This document shows, piece by piece, positions 11,171-22,984 of a stretch of DNA of 64,000 nucleotides. The position numbers and the translations under genes were made by a program. The DNA comes from Metridium senile. Taxonomy: Eukaryota > Cnidaria > Anthozoa > Actiniaria > Metridiidae. The stretch's first letter is position 1; every line of letters starts with the position of its first letter. The stretch covers positions 7,133,961 to 7,197,960 of the forward strand of contig OX459108.1 of the NCBI GenBank assembly GCA_949775045.1. The letters are read 5' to 3'. Under the pieces are notes generated by a model. It was not told the DNA's origin. It saw nothing but the letters and a program-made list of their open reading frames with translations, and did not search any database.

Positions 11171-12510
11171 ATACCTGTGGCTACTTACAGTTTATTGCTA
11201 TCACTAGCCAAAGGGGCCCCAAAACCTTTACCAATGGTCTCCGTTGGTACCATTGGTGAATGAAAACTCCATTGGTGCATCTCATTATCGAATGGTCTAA
11301 TGGTGAAAATATCATGGTTTGGGATCCCTGTGGCTACTTACAGTTTATTGCTATCACTAGCCAAAGGGGCCCCTAAACCTTTACCAATGGTCTCCGTTGG
11401 TACCATTGGTGAATGAAAACTCCATTGGTGCATCTCATTATCGAATGGTCTAATGGTGAAAATATCATGGTTTGGGATCCCTGTGGCTACTTACAGTTTA
11501 TTGCTATCACTAGCCAAAGGGGCCCCTAAACCTTTACCAATGGTCTCCGTTGGTACCATTGGTGAATGAAAACTCCATTGGTGCATCTCATTATCGAATG
11601 GTCTAATGGTGAAAATATCATGGTTTGGGATCCCTGTGGCTACTTACAGTTTATTGCTATCACTAGCAAAGGGGCCCCGAAACCTTTACCAATGGTCTCC
11701 GTTGGTACCATTGGTGAATGAAAACTCCATTGGTGTATGTCATTATCGAATGGTCTAATGGTGAAAATATCATGGTTTGGGATCCCTGTGGCTACTTACA
11801 GTTTATTGCTATCACTAGCCAAGGGGCCCCTAAACCTTTACCAATGGTCTCCGTTGGTACCATTGGTGAATGAAAACTCCATTGGTGCATCTCATTATCG
11901 AATGGTCTAATGGTGAAAATATCATGGTTTGGGATCCCTGTGGCTACTTACAGTTTATTGCTATCACTAGCCAAGGGGCCCCTAAACGTTTACCAATGGT
12001 CTCCGTTGGTACCATTGGTGAATGAAAACTCCATTGGTGCATCTCATTATCGAATGGTCTAATGGTGAAAATATCATGGTTGGGGATCCCTGTGGCTACT
12101 TACAGTTTATTGCTATCACTAGCCAAAGGGGCCCCTAAACCTTTACCAATGGTCTCCGTTGGTACGATTAGTGAATGAAAACTCCATTGGTGCATCTCAT
12201 TATCGAATGGTCTAATGGTGAAAATATCATGGGTTTGGGATCCCTGTGGCTACTTACAGTTTATTGCTATCACTAGCCAAGGGGCCCCTAAACGTTTACC
12301 AATGGTCTCCGTTGGTACCATTGGTGAATGAAAACTCCATTGGTCATCTCATTATCGAATGGTCTAATGGTGAAAATATCATGGTTTGGGCTTCCTGTTT
12401 GCTTGGTCGCATGGCTGGTTCAGGGCTTACGGCACCCGTCACCTTTACCAATGGTCTCCGTTGGTACCATTGGTGAATGAAAACTCCATTGGTGTATGTC
12501 ATTATCGATT
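11170..12510 (+). repeat. About 154-bp tandem repeat (8-9 copies) at inner edge of the left TIR
   Basis: Each unit carries gatccctgtggctacttaca, tatcactagccaaagggg, accaatggtctccgttggt and ctcattatcgaatggtctaa. The words ACCAATGG and CCATTGGT recur within each unit, giving dense short inverted repeats. The last unit, near 12390-12510, instead has cgcatggctggttcaggg. That variant is the one found, as a single copy, in the right arm (about 22985-23130). Expansion is therefore specific to the left end. Confidence 0.9.
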
Positions 12511-13564
12511 GGTGTATTATCTAATTGTGAAGTCGCTTAGTTTCCTGGACCATTTTGAAAAAAAATGGATATTCTTATACTTACTGGATTTAGCCGAAGG
12601 TGAGTATTATATTTTTGAATGTTTTAGATGAACGAGTTGAGTTTTGGAGTGGAGTTGTGTTGTTGTTACTCTGTAAAGTTATTTAAAGCTGATCAAATTC
12701 CTTGTATAGAGTTAAAAGTTATTCGATCATTTAATATTGTTGACTAAAGAGCTTTTACATCTCACAATATTTACCAGCTATAAACTCGAACAGAACTTTG
12801 AATAAGAAATATCTCACTCATACGGATTCTGTTTTTTTATTGAACTTAATAAGGCGAACATAGAATATCACTGAAACTTCACTCAGTTACTAATCAAGAG
12901 ATGCTTATTCAAAAAAATAAAATAAAAGGGGGTTGCCGCATTGGTTTTAGCGCTACATGGCGGTGAAATATAAGGTTAGCATTTTTACTGCCGTGCGTAA
13001 CAAATATTCGAATCATTATATGCTAACATTGAATTGTCTATGTCTTTCGTTACATATCCAATACCAAAACAGTTTTATTGAATAAAATTTGTATAAACTT
13101 AAGTATTTATTAAAATTAGAGATCTTTTAGACCTTTCGATGCGCAAGTAAATTTTCGTTAAATAAAATTTAATGCATGACTGTCGTACGTTTTCGTAAAT
13201 TTCTCAAAAATGAAACATAGAATCTTGTTCAAGTTTAGATATGAATTATATGGATCACAAAGTAGCTCTTGAAATGCATGGTGAAGGTATGAATATTTGA
13301 ACTTTATTATCACTGTTGAATTATTATATATTAAATTTATATGTATAAATATATATTTGATTTGTTTATAAAGGCCAGTAGTAATTTACAATCATGACCA
13401 CACAATACATTATTTTCAAAATTAGTTATTTTTGAAAATTCAAATGTTTCAGTTAGACTATATTTATTCAAAACTTGAAAATGATATGAGTAATGTAGCA
13501 AATAATGGATGGTGAATGATTTTTTTTCTTATAAATGAAATAATCTATTATGTTAAACAAAGAC
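12511..13564. other. Interior of the KDZ-type element, no recognisable content
   Basis: Very AT-rich sequence. No exon, motif or inverted repeat could be supported. A missing 5' transposase exon could lie here unseen. Confidence 0.5.
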
Positions 13565-13690
13565 TTAATTGGCCTGTACAGAATGTGATTGTTTGTTAAG
13601 TGTCAGTCGACGGTCACGGATGAAGAGCATCTCATAAATGAGACAGTCAAGTTTAGATTTGCATCTCTTAAGGATCTTGAAACACGATTT
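13565..13690 (-). pseudogene. Penelope-like element C-terminal fragment
   Basis: The minus strand encodes KSKLDCLIYEMLFIRDRR, then LTLNKQSHSVQA and a stop. This has the pattern [K/M]DCLIxEMLFI..LKPxLN.QSDS.RAK that closes many Penelope-like proteins, after the GIY-YIG domain. A clearer copy of the same tail lies at 48773-48905. Only about 40 residues remain here. Confidence 0.5.
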
Positions 13691-13691
13691 T

Positions 13692-13863
13692 ACAGCGCAA
13701 CGCGTAAAAGTATGGCCACTGATAATGTATTCGCATACTTCTGTCTCGCAATCGATCCAATCAGCGTTGCAGGATTGTGTTATCTTGTCTCGGATTGGAT
13801 CGATGGCGAGACAGAAGTATGCGAATACATTATCAGTGACCATACTTTTACGCGTTGCGCTGT
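13692..13863. repeat. Palindrome of about 170 bp
   Basis: The arms cagcgcaacgcgtaaaagta and tacttttacgcgttgcgctg enclose repeated gcatacttctgtctcgcaat / complement. Arm identity is high. It directly abuts the Penelope-like fragment, so it may be an inverted 3' duplication of that element or a separate MITE. Confidence 0.75.
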
Positions 13864-15147
13864 AAGTCCGGCTTTATGATATTGTGCTCTGTTATCACGT
13901 GGCGTCCAACTGATGATACTTCAGACTTATGTATGTTATTATATTAAATATGTTATTATCATAGGAAATTACTTCACTTAAAAAATGAATGGTATACTCT
14001 GAGCATATTTTATGAAGTGGATGTTACTAAGAGCGTATATTTATTTGAAAACTTAAGTATAGTGTTTTTTTTTATTACACTTCTCAATTTATAGTCACAG
14101 GATATATGAAGCGTGTCCACTAGACAGCATTATTTATTTGATTATTTGATTATTCCCAATTGATTTGAATTGGGTGGAACGTACGTAATGTATACAACAT
14201 GTTAGCCAATTAGGTATTTCAGAGTAGAGAAAAAAATTTCAGTTAATTGTCCTATAATTTTAAAATTATTGATTAATTGTTGTAGATGTTTAATTATTTC
14301 ATAAAAGCTAGGATAGACTCTTGCAAATCTGCTTAGCTTTTGCTCACCTCGTGCTTTTGTTAATATGACTGTTTCCAATATAGTGGTCAATATATTGCAA
14401 AGCGCTATGGGACCACTATATATTTTGGGTCATACAATCTCATTTGGGAGAAAACCAAAAGTTGAGAAGGAGACTGTGGAAGAATATAAATGAGGAGATA
14501 CAACAAAAAATCTATACAACAGTTTTATTGATTGAAATATTGATTTAAGTGTAAACTTTGCATAATTCGATCAGCATTTTAGCCTTTGGCGGCATTGTGC
14601 AATTTGATTGGTCAGTAAAATTTTATTTTTAAAAATTAATATGGTTGTAAACTGACTTCAATTTCTTTTGGAGTTCTGAAGAACCAAAGAAATTTACTGT
14701 TTCTACACATTGCCATATGTTCATGAGCTTATTTTTTATATTGGCATTTAAAATGGAAGTTGGTAATGAAATAATGCTACTAAAAATAAAAACAAAGTGA
14801 AAGCTAAGTTGCAATCCAAGAAAATTCTTTTGTAGGACAGTGCATGGTAGAATTGATATTGAAAAACCCCTTGATTTTGAAATAGATAAGATAAAATGAG
14901 ACAAAATGATATGGATAAAGTTTATTAACCTTTTTTTGAGATAAACTTTGAAAGACAATCTTAAAGAAAAAAGCATTGTTTTTGTCATAGTGAAAACATT
15001 TTAATGAGATGAAGGTATCTGTATGATATCAAAACTGTAACAGTATCTAGTTCTTATTATTGTTATTAATTGTCACGCATGTCAATTTCCTGATTATGAA
15101 ATGTACAACTGATCACCTGCAGTGATTTCCCAGCCCACGTGCGATCT
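13864..15147. other. Interior of the KDZ-type element, no gene seen
   Basis: AT-rich. The only structure noted is a short hairpin tatagtggtc ... gaccactata near 14380-14420. No exon could be supported. Confidence 0.45.
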
Positions 15148-15336
15148 AGGTATTGTGCAATAAATCACTCATTTTCTTGCTCTGTTGACTGCTCTGGTAC
15201 TATTATTTGTGTTTACTACGTTTCTGAAGGGTGTTCCAACCCTTTAGTCTTGAAAAATCCCGCTTCTGACAACCATGTAAAAGTAAACGTAGACTCAACT
15301 CATGTGAAGCTCAAGTGATTTATTGCACAATACCTC
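15148..15336. mobile_element. MITE-like inverted repeat (AGGTATTGTGCAATAAATCAC ends)
   Basis: The ends aggtattgtgcaataaatca and gatttattgcacaatacct are exact complements over about 20 bp. The centre is unrelated. It lies within the KDZ-type element. Confidence 0.7.
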
Positions 15337-15384
15337 TTGCATTTTTTTTCCTTAGTTTTCATTTAAGTATACATGTATTTCAAA

Positions 15385-15619
15385 AAAGGTTGTCAGAGAG
15401 AATTGGGGATTACATGACGATTGGCAATTGCACGACTGAAAGGAACTTTGGGTATTCTTTTTTGACAAGTAAAATTAAATTCATAAAGTTTTAGAGCCTA
15501 AAAACACAAGGAAAATCCGAGTTCTATCGGTTTCAAAGTGCCATTTACAAATTATATCATGAACCACAGTTCCTTTTGGTTGGGCAAACGCCAATAATTC
15601 TCTCAGACAACTTTTGTTG
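15385..15619. mobile_element. MITE-like inverted repeat (AAAAGGTTGTCAGAGAGAATT ends)
   Basis: Left aggttgtcagagagaattgg and right ccaataattctctcagacaa are complementary with small differences. Inner words aaaggaact/ agttcctttt also pair. Confidence 0.7.
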
Positions 15620-15834
15620 AAATAGGCGTACACACATTATTAAAGAATCATATTGATGTTTAAAAAATTATTATTGATATTCTCAAGAACTATTTAGCAA
15701 TAAGTCTTAAGATGTATATTTCCTATGTAGATTGTAGGAATATAATGATTGATATGAAATATAATACATATTATGTAATTATATGAAATATACTATGAAC
15801 CATAACTTATAAATGACAATATCAAGTACAATTA

Positions 15835-16083
15835 CAGTGCGACTACTGAAACCATGGCCACCAAAACATGATTATCCAATCACAATCAACAATAGAATCT
15901 CTACAAATGTTTGACTTTTTTGCTTAAAATGATAATAATTTTCATTATTATATTTATGGTATAGATAATGATTGAAAAAGAAACATGTTAGCCTTTGAGA
16001 ACTCTCTACAATGTTTTTGTTTGATCTCAAAAACTATTTACTTTGACATTTTATTGGGTGGCCCGATTTCAGTAGTTGCACTG
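15835..16083. mobile_element. TA-flanked MITE with CAGTGCGACTACTGAAACC ends
   Basis: Flanked by TA on both sides. Left end CAGTGCGACTACTGAAACC; right end is the near-complement GATTTCAGTAGTTGCACTG. The terminal CAGTGCGACT is shared with 26564-26750 and 27012-27287. TA flanks suggest a mariner/Tc1-like mover, which is inference. Confidence 0.75.
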
Positions 16084-17002
16084 TAAATAACAATTTATCT
16101 GAACAAGATAATATAATATTGCGTCATAGTTAGTAGAGAGAAATGGTTAGGAAGTCCTTTGTTGTATGTTTTTGTACACTGTTTTTCAAGTGTGACCGCG
16201 TGCATAATCTTTTATTTTGTAATTGTTTTAGCCATACTGATACATTACAATATAGTTTTCCCGTGACGTCAAAAATTACTCTGAGCTTGAGTATGCGTAT
16301 GTGTTCTAAAGCGAATTTTTTAAGTTGTCAGACTCGAAACAAGTGAAAAGGTTTTAGAAAGTATACTTGAATTTGTTTTTCTTCTTTGTTTATTCACAAA
16401 GCTGATTATGACAGTTTTACCTGGTAATCTTTGACATAGTTTTCGATGATTGGACCCATGTAGACCCAAAAATTCCGCCCAGGGCGTGGACACAGGAATG
16501 TTTAAAACTCTGTAAAATACTCACAATAAATATTGCTTGAAACAAATTCTGACAACGGTTATTATTTATTGGAGGCTTGTAGTTTTCTCCAATTTTTCCC
16601 AATTCTAGGGGTTGTAAGCACTTTAAAACCCAACAATTTACATTTATGAGCAAACTAATTGCTGTGATTGTGCTAGGTTGTCAAATAGGGGAAAATGTAA
16701 ATTATGACCATTGATAAAATGTGTTACATCACTTATAGATATATGTTAATTGAACACTAGCATATGAGGTAGAATAATATTATTAGATAGATAATTATAT
16801 TAAGCCATCAGTCCCATTACATGATCATTTGTGACCTGCATACCTTAGCTAACTACAATTATGGTAATTTGTCCTGTCAAAGATACTGCATTAAATCAAA
16901 CTTGTAATGTTTACATTGAATAATTTGTCAAAAAGTAGTAGTTGTTTTGTTGTCAAATATGTTTAATGTTTTTTCTTATGATATTTATTATTGATTTTGT
17001 AG

Positions 17003-19539
17003 TCATGGATTTGCAGTTCACCATTCAGATGACAATTCTGTTTTTGATGATGACAGCAAGAAAGTAAGAGTATTAGTATGTGGCACCGAAAAGGGGAAGC
17101 ATAAATGCAAAAATGCTAAAACTGCAGGTTAGCAAAAAAATAAATTATGAAATATATTATGTTTTTAAATGGCAAATTTAACATTGTTTAGTGAGTATAA
17201 TTTGAAATAGTTTAATTGAAACAAATAAAGCCTTTGATTTCTCAGTGTGTTTATGTCAGTGCCACATGTAAATATAATTATAACCAATATATATATATAT
17301 CACTTCGAATATTGTAGTGCCTAGAGTGAGTGGCTAAAGCATTTACACCATGATAAAATTATTACATATTAATAAATAGGACATAAATACTTATGAGACA
17401 GTGTTGCATAGTTCATAATAGAAAATCATGAAGCTGGGAGATTATAAATTTAGGTTTAACTAATATAGATGTAGAATATGTGGTAAGTTAACTAAACTTC
17501 TTATTTAGTGAAAACTAAATTTATAATAATTCTTAGCATGAAAATAATTGTGTAACATGAAAGGCTGTGTGATAAGTGTTTTAGTGCTATTTATTTATGC
17601 TCTGTATATAATATAAATAATTATGATTTTGTAGTACGAGTTTCATAAAGTCCTCTACTTTAAAGGAGCTTTCAATAGAATAATATGAGTTTATGTCTTT
17701 AGATTTTCATTGTTTTATTGCTACAAATCTGTTTCGTATGGACATTTTGAAAAAATGACCACAATCATCAGGCAAGTTACAATGAATGACCGTTAACATG
17801 GTATAGATAAGCAGATAAGTTTAAATATTATATGTTGCTAAGTGACAGTTGTATAGAATTCAATATGTTTTTTTCTGTGCGGACATGGGCTTGGTAGTTC
17901 ATTTCTTTTGTTCAGGCTACATATAGGTGTTTTTTTACAAATAATCGTGAATTTTTTCTCTAAGGCATAGATTACATTTTTTGCTTGAGTTACTATAAGG
18001 TTTACATTCACTTTGTGTTGAATGTTTTGCTTGCGTCTTTTAAGTTTTTTAATATTTTTTTAATAATTTTTTAATAATAAGTTTTTTAAGTCTTTTAATA
18101 TATATATGTTTAAATGTTGACATTCTATTTTGTTTAGGTGTTCTTGTCTTTGAAAGGCCGTGTGGTGTGGTGGTAGATGTCCGTGAGCTTTATGGAAGCG
18201 AAAGCAAGTCTCAAGTTTATGGACATCTACACTCCCTTATGGAAGAGGGACATATGTGTGAAACAGGTACATAAATGGTCATTATCTATGTATGAAGTGT
18301 ATGTACAGCTTGTCCTGAGCTTTGATAGGAAGTATATTAGGTTAAAAATACAGAGAATACACAGTGATGTAAATGGATGAATATTACAATAGTTGATGAA
18401 AAGCACATTCCTCTAAGTTGTACTTACAAACTAATAAGAACCTTATTTGATTTTAAAAAAATAAAAAAATAACATCTTTATAACCTACAATACTTGGGGA
18501 AAGGAGGGGTATCCCTTAAAAATTGGTTAGGTATGGTATGCTTGAATGTTTTAAAAGTAACCCTTAAAGGTACACATAGAATACCTCAGGACTTTTGGTA
18601 CTAATTTCAGAACCTAAAAGTTAGGTATGACCACATTTGTTGTTATTTAAAATTGATCAATACACACTTAGTTAATTTAATAAAATATACTTCACTTTCC
18701 AAACAATGTTCAGACTTAATAATGTATTGTCATATATTGAGGCCTATATAATCTTGATAATGTTTGAAAACTGACCGTAAAAGGTATGCGAGGATCTTAT
18801 TTTTGACAGTAAAATGTTTGTTGAGCATACCTACCCATTGTCTAAGGGAGTTTTGGGGATGTTTTATATGATGGGCTACCACAAAAATAACATAACTTAT
18901 AATTTGTTTTGTTTGGTTTAAAAAATAGAAGTTATCTGCTATGATGATGCATGCCATTTAAAGAAGTTTAGCAAAAACCCTCGAAGGTCAGAAGACACTG
19001 AAACTTCAAAAATTTTGGCAAATATGGAAATGGTTTGCGATCGATTTCATTTTCCGAACCATACGGACAAATGGTGCAGGAGAAATTGTAATCCTAACAA
19101 CTGCCCCACATTAAAGGTAAGCATTACAATTGTTAAAGTTGAATTGGTAACACTAGTGTGATCTTTGTAAGTAAAGTGAAAAAGATTCTTGTTCCATTAT
19201 GAGTGTATAAAGAAGTGAATTACAAAAGAATGAAGCAATCATTGTTCATGAAAGAATGGATGAAAGTGATAACCAATCAAAATTGCTTTTTATTTTAGGT
19301 CCTAGAGAACATGACTGTAATTGGTGAACTTTTTCAGACTGTTAGTACAGGTTGATAAACTTGAAATTATATTAAAAGCTAGTACTTTTTGTTTGCAGGA
19401 TGTAAATACAGAAGTGTGCGAACAGCTGTTTTCCTGGTTATCCAATTTTTCAAGAATTACAAAACACATGAACAGATACAGATTTTTATTTTTAATGCTT
19501 TATGTTCTTGATTGTCATAATGAAGATATACAAAATTAG
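17003..19539 (+). CDS. KDZ-type transposase, C-terminal four exons
   Basis: Exons 17003-17127, 18138-18266, 18929-19116 and 19399-19539 have AG/GT borders and matching phases (1, 1 and 0 at the three joins), ending at TAG. The joined frame reads HGFAVHHSDD ... VLVCGTEKGKH, then CGVVVDVRELYGSESKSQVY, ICYDDACHLKKFSKNP, CDRFHFPNHTDKWCRRNCNP and NTEVCEQLFSWLSNFSRITK-HMNRYRFLF. This is the order seen in Kyakuja-Dileera-Zisupton transposases and in the domesticated tail of vertebrate HMGXB3 (acidic YDDACH, Cys-rich RFHFxNHTDxWCxxNC, then EVCEQxFSW). The first 41 codons must be joined to an upstream exon that was not identified. No stop or frameshift occurs in about 194 codons, which argues for recent activity or selection. 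Confidence 0.82.
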
Positions 19540-20770
19540 TACAAGAGATTTAACCCTCAAAGAAAAAATAATTGAAAAAATCGTACATATTTTAAAAGTT
19601 GCCTCAATAAGACCATTCAACTTCCACTGGACAGAGTGAATGAATATAAAACTTTTTTCCATTAATTAGTCATTTTAAAGGACCCAAAGTTACTGCGTTT
19701 TGAGCTTGTGAGTTTGGAAGTTGAGGAATGCAGCATAAGGTAATTTACATAATTGATAAGCTAATTCACATAAAGAGCAAAATTATGATTGAAGCCTCAG
19801 AAAAAGCCAAAATGTGTATGAGTTTTGCAATGTTGGTTCGTGATACAACGCTTTTTGCTGTAATTGATTAACTGGAACTGTGGTGGGAATGTTCGTCTGT
19901 CACCACTGAAGACAATTTTGAGAAGAATTAAAATTATTTTGTTATATGAATAATATTATTGTATGTAGCACATACAATAATAATAAAATAAATGAGCTGT
20001 TGAACTTTGTTATCATTTAGAGTACAAATACAAATACTGCTAGCAGATAGCAAAGAAGAATAAAACATTGCAGACATATTTATGTCACTTGCCCATGGTA
20101 TTTGTATTTGCTCTATTGAAGTCTCAGTTTTAATCTCTGTTCATTGACCTGTGCAAGGTGGTAATGACCTTACGAAGTGAACATGCCATGTTTATGTAGG
20201 ACACGTGTTTTAGAAATGTGGGATGGCTAGTGTAGCAAAGTACAGAGATTTGTGGTACATGTATGCTCAAAACGTTGTGATAACTTGTTAATTAGGAATT
20301 TGAACAAATTTTGAATATTTCATTTCCAAGTCAGCCTCAATGTGTTCTATACAATGATATGTTGCTTGTATAAATAGAATTGAGGCCTTTTTAGGTTCTT
20401 AATTTTTGGTATGTAAAAATATACTTGTATTGGTATATAGAGTGTGCCCTTGTGTCCATGAGATAATGTATAAATGTAATAGTTATTACTACCAAACAGT
20501 TTTTTTAGAGTGTATTAGTGTTTGTTATTAAACTCTATTGTTTATTCAACACTATTTAATACTAAATTATAGTGCATTTAAGTGCTGCATATACTTTTAG
20601 TATTTGTACTTTATAAAAGTATGTAATAAATGAATGTATTAAACAAATGAATCAGTAATCAGTGGTATGTTATGTTTGTTTTGTGAATGCAGATCTCTAT
20701 ATAGGTTATATTCGTGGTTGTTGGTAAGTATTTAAAAAAGAGAATGTAGAGGACGTGCTTTAGAGTATTT
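19540..20770. other. 3' flank of the transposase exons
   Basis: AT-rich. A degenerate copy of the MITE family D interior (caacactatttaatactaaa) lies about 20500-20640. Nothing else is supported. Confidence 0.45.
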
Positions 20771-21042
20771 TGTCAGTATTTGAGTGTGTTGGGCTCATAA
20801 CAATCCAGTTTGTTTACGGCTTTTGAGAGATTTGTGTTGGTCTTTTGTCTTTTGAGAACGACATAAATGATAATACATGCTACACTGGTATCGAGTATTT
20901 GAGCGTGTTCGCCGCATAGCAATCGAGTTTGTTTACGGCTTTTGAGAGATTTGTGTTGGTCTTTTGTCTTTTGGGAACGACATATGATAATACATGCTAC
21001 ACTGGTATAGAGTATTTAAGCGTGTTCGCTGCATAACAAAGT
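20765..21042 (+). repeat. About 128-bp tandem repeat; extra copy at 22793-22920
   Basis: Two full units and the start of a third contain gagcgtgttcgccgcata, gtttgtttacggcttttgag and tgataatacatgctacactg. Another unit sits at 22793-22920. The DNA between (21043-22792) therefore looks like later insertion into an array. Confidence 0.85.
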
Positions 21043-21043
21043 T

Positions 21044-21064
21044 GGGGGGGGGGGGGGGGGGGGG
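21044..21064 (+). repeat. G(21) homopolymer
   Basis: An uninterrupted run of G follows the truncated third unit of the 128-bp repeat. Similar runs lie at 26360-26380 (C), 57159-57188 (G) and 62251-62271 (G). The true length may not be reliable. Confidence 0.9.
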
Positions 21065-21217
21065 TTGGTAGTGCTAAATAGTGCAATTTTATTATATTAA
21101 ATTATATTTTGAATTCATTGTCCGTCAGTGCACAGGTAGCCCAAGCTCACTACCTGTGTTGATTTACTATAGAATATATGGGGATTTTTCAACGTACAAT
21201 TTTTTGCCTTAATTCTT

Positions 21218-21378
21218 AATAAAAGAAAATGAAACTCTTACAGTGTCTTTTTGTTGCTGTCATCAACCGTCTGACTGACTTTCAGCGATTTTCGTTGGAA
21301 TTTAGCTGCTTTTCCTCAGTCAGACGGTTGATGAGAGCAACAAAAAGACACTGTAAGAGTTTCATTTTGTTTTATTAA
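21218..21378. repeat. Hairpin/MITE with AAAATGAAACTCTTACAG arms
   Basis: Left aaatgaaactcttacagtgt and right acactgtaagagtttcattt are complementary. The pairing continues through gtcatcaaccgtctgactga. The loop is short. Confidence 0.8.
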
Positions 21379-21694
21379 AGGGGTACTTGGACGAAAATGG
21401 CTCGAAATTGTAAAAATGGGTTTTAAGAGCTGAAATTTTGCTTAAATAATCTTCAATATCCAAACAATTATTGTGGCAAGTATTGTTCTGATAGTCCAAA
21501 GGAAAGTATTAAAAATTAACGGTTATTTTTCGTCCGCCATTGTTTTGCTTGTATCATGAATCCGGCTCAAGAGGATTGGGTCGAGTCAAAGATATGGCAG
21601 GATATGACATACCCGCAACACATAACAAACACTCGTGGCTAATATACATGTAAATCTGCTTGGAAAGTTGAAAAACTTATGTTTTAACCGAGAA

Positions 21695-21874
21695 ATGTCT
21701 TGGTGCTGCGAAGTGTATGGCTTCAGAAGTGTTGCAGACAAAGCTTCTAGCATTTCTGTTCACATTTCGTCCTTAAAACTAAGGCTGATTCAGACTAATA
21801 GAAGAGATTTTTACGCGCCCACCATGCAAACTTCATCGGGAATATTTGGGCTTTGTTCAAAACATTTTGAATAA
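21695..21874 (+). pseudogene. THAP-domain-like fragment
   Basis: A 59-codon open frame starts MSWCCEVYGFRS and ends GIFGLCSKHFE followed by TAA. Two Cys near the start and a C-x2-H-F at the end, about 50 residues later, match the C2CH spacing of THAP zinc fingers. The inner AVPxxF box is not recognisable and the frame can be extended 20 codons upstream. THAP domains occur in several DNA-transposon proteins, and this copy lies inside the KDZ-type element. It may be a fragment or a chance resemblance. Confidence 0.4.
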
Positions 21875-21925
21875 AAATAAGTATGTAAGGCTATACATTT
21901 CAGAGGACAACAACAAAGGCTTGTA

Positions 21926-22214
21926 AGGGACGGACCATTAGAAAAGTGATGGGGGGGGTGGGGAGTTTCAAAGTTGGAATATTTTTTTTTTCTTGACATG
22001 GATTTAGAATTTTTTTTTTTTTTAGACTTTTTGGCTGGCAATATTTTTTTTTTTACAGTTATGTATGGCCACACCCATATTTACAGTTGTCAATATTTTT
22101 TTTTTCACGCTAAGTGTGAAGAAATATTTTTTTTTTTTTGATTTTTTACCGGAAATATTTTTTTTTTTTGCTTTTGCCCCACCCCCCCCATCACTTTTCT
22201 AATGGTCCGTCCCT
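21926..22214. mobile_element. MITE with AGGGACGGACCATTAGAAAAG ends
   Basis: Left AGGGACGGACCATTAGAAAA and right TTTTCTAATGGTCCGTCCCT are complementary, followed inward by G-rich/C-rich runs (gatggggggggtgggg / ccccaccccccccatc). Several poly-T tracts interrupt the interior, each near aatatttttttttt. Related ends: 57132-57383 and a half-end near 26412-26440. Confidence 0.85.
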
Positions 22215-22792
22215 AACGGGGGCAATCCCAACAATTTGGAGTTTTTAACAGATCGATACACTTGTTGTAGTCGTGAGTAGTCAGACATTGACATATTGTA
22301 AATAAATAAATATGAATTTAATCTATATCTTTTCCAAATTGCTTAGTTGAACTCTGTGATCTCCCACATTCACATTGTTCATGTCTTTAGGAGTAAGTTA
22401 ATTTATTTACTTGGAGTGTCAAGTCTGTAGAATAAAACGTAGTTATCGATAGCTAATCAGGCCAACATCAGGTCAAAGAACATATAGCGAACATATTAAA
22501 CGGGAACGTAAGTATTAAACAAAGCCTAAATTAAAATAATTATGGCCATAAATATATTAAGCATTATAAAGACCCTAACTCCTATAAACATTAATGCCAA
22601 AACGAGGTTAACATTCATCAAAAATATACTTATTTTGTTGTTTCTTGCATCTTTGGATTCGGACACGTGAAGCAGATTCAATGGCGTCCTGTTGTTGTTG
22701 GACAAGCCTCTGGCATTCTTGATCAGCAACAGTACAAATCTCAATTCATTACGAAAGTCTATTGTCTTGTTGCTTGTAGTAGTATGTAGATT
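22215..22792. other. KDZ-type element interior, no gene seen
   Basis: AT-rich sequence with no supported exon or repeat. Confidence 0.4.
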
Positions 22793-22984
22793 TAATAATA
22801 CATGCTACACTGGTATAGAATATTTGAGCGTGTTCGCCGCATAACCGAGTTTGTTTACGGCTTTTGAGAGATTTGTGTTGGTGTTTTGTCTTTTGAACGA
22901 CGTAAATTATAATACAAATCATTACTTGCTCAGTTTATGTTAGCATAGTAAATTGTTAATATTCTCCTAAACATAATGAAATGC

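Noticed and set aside
13589..13879. 96-codon + strand frame across the palindrome
   Set aside because: Open on both strands because of the palindrome; the minus-strand reading fits Penelope-like tails better.
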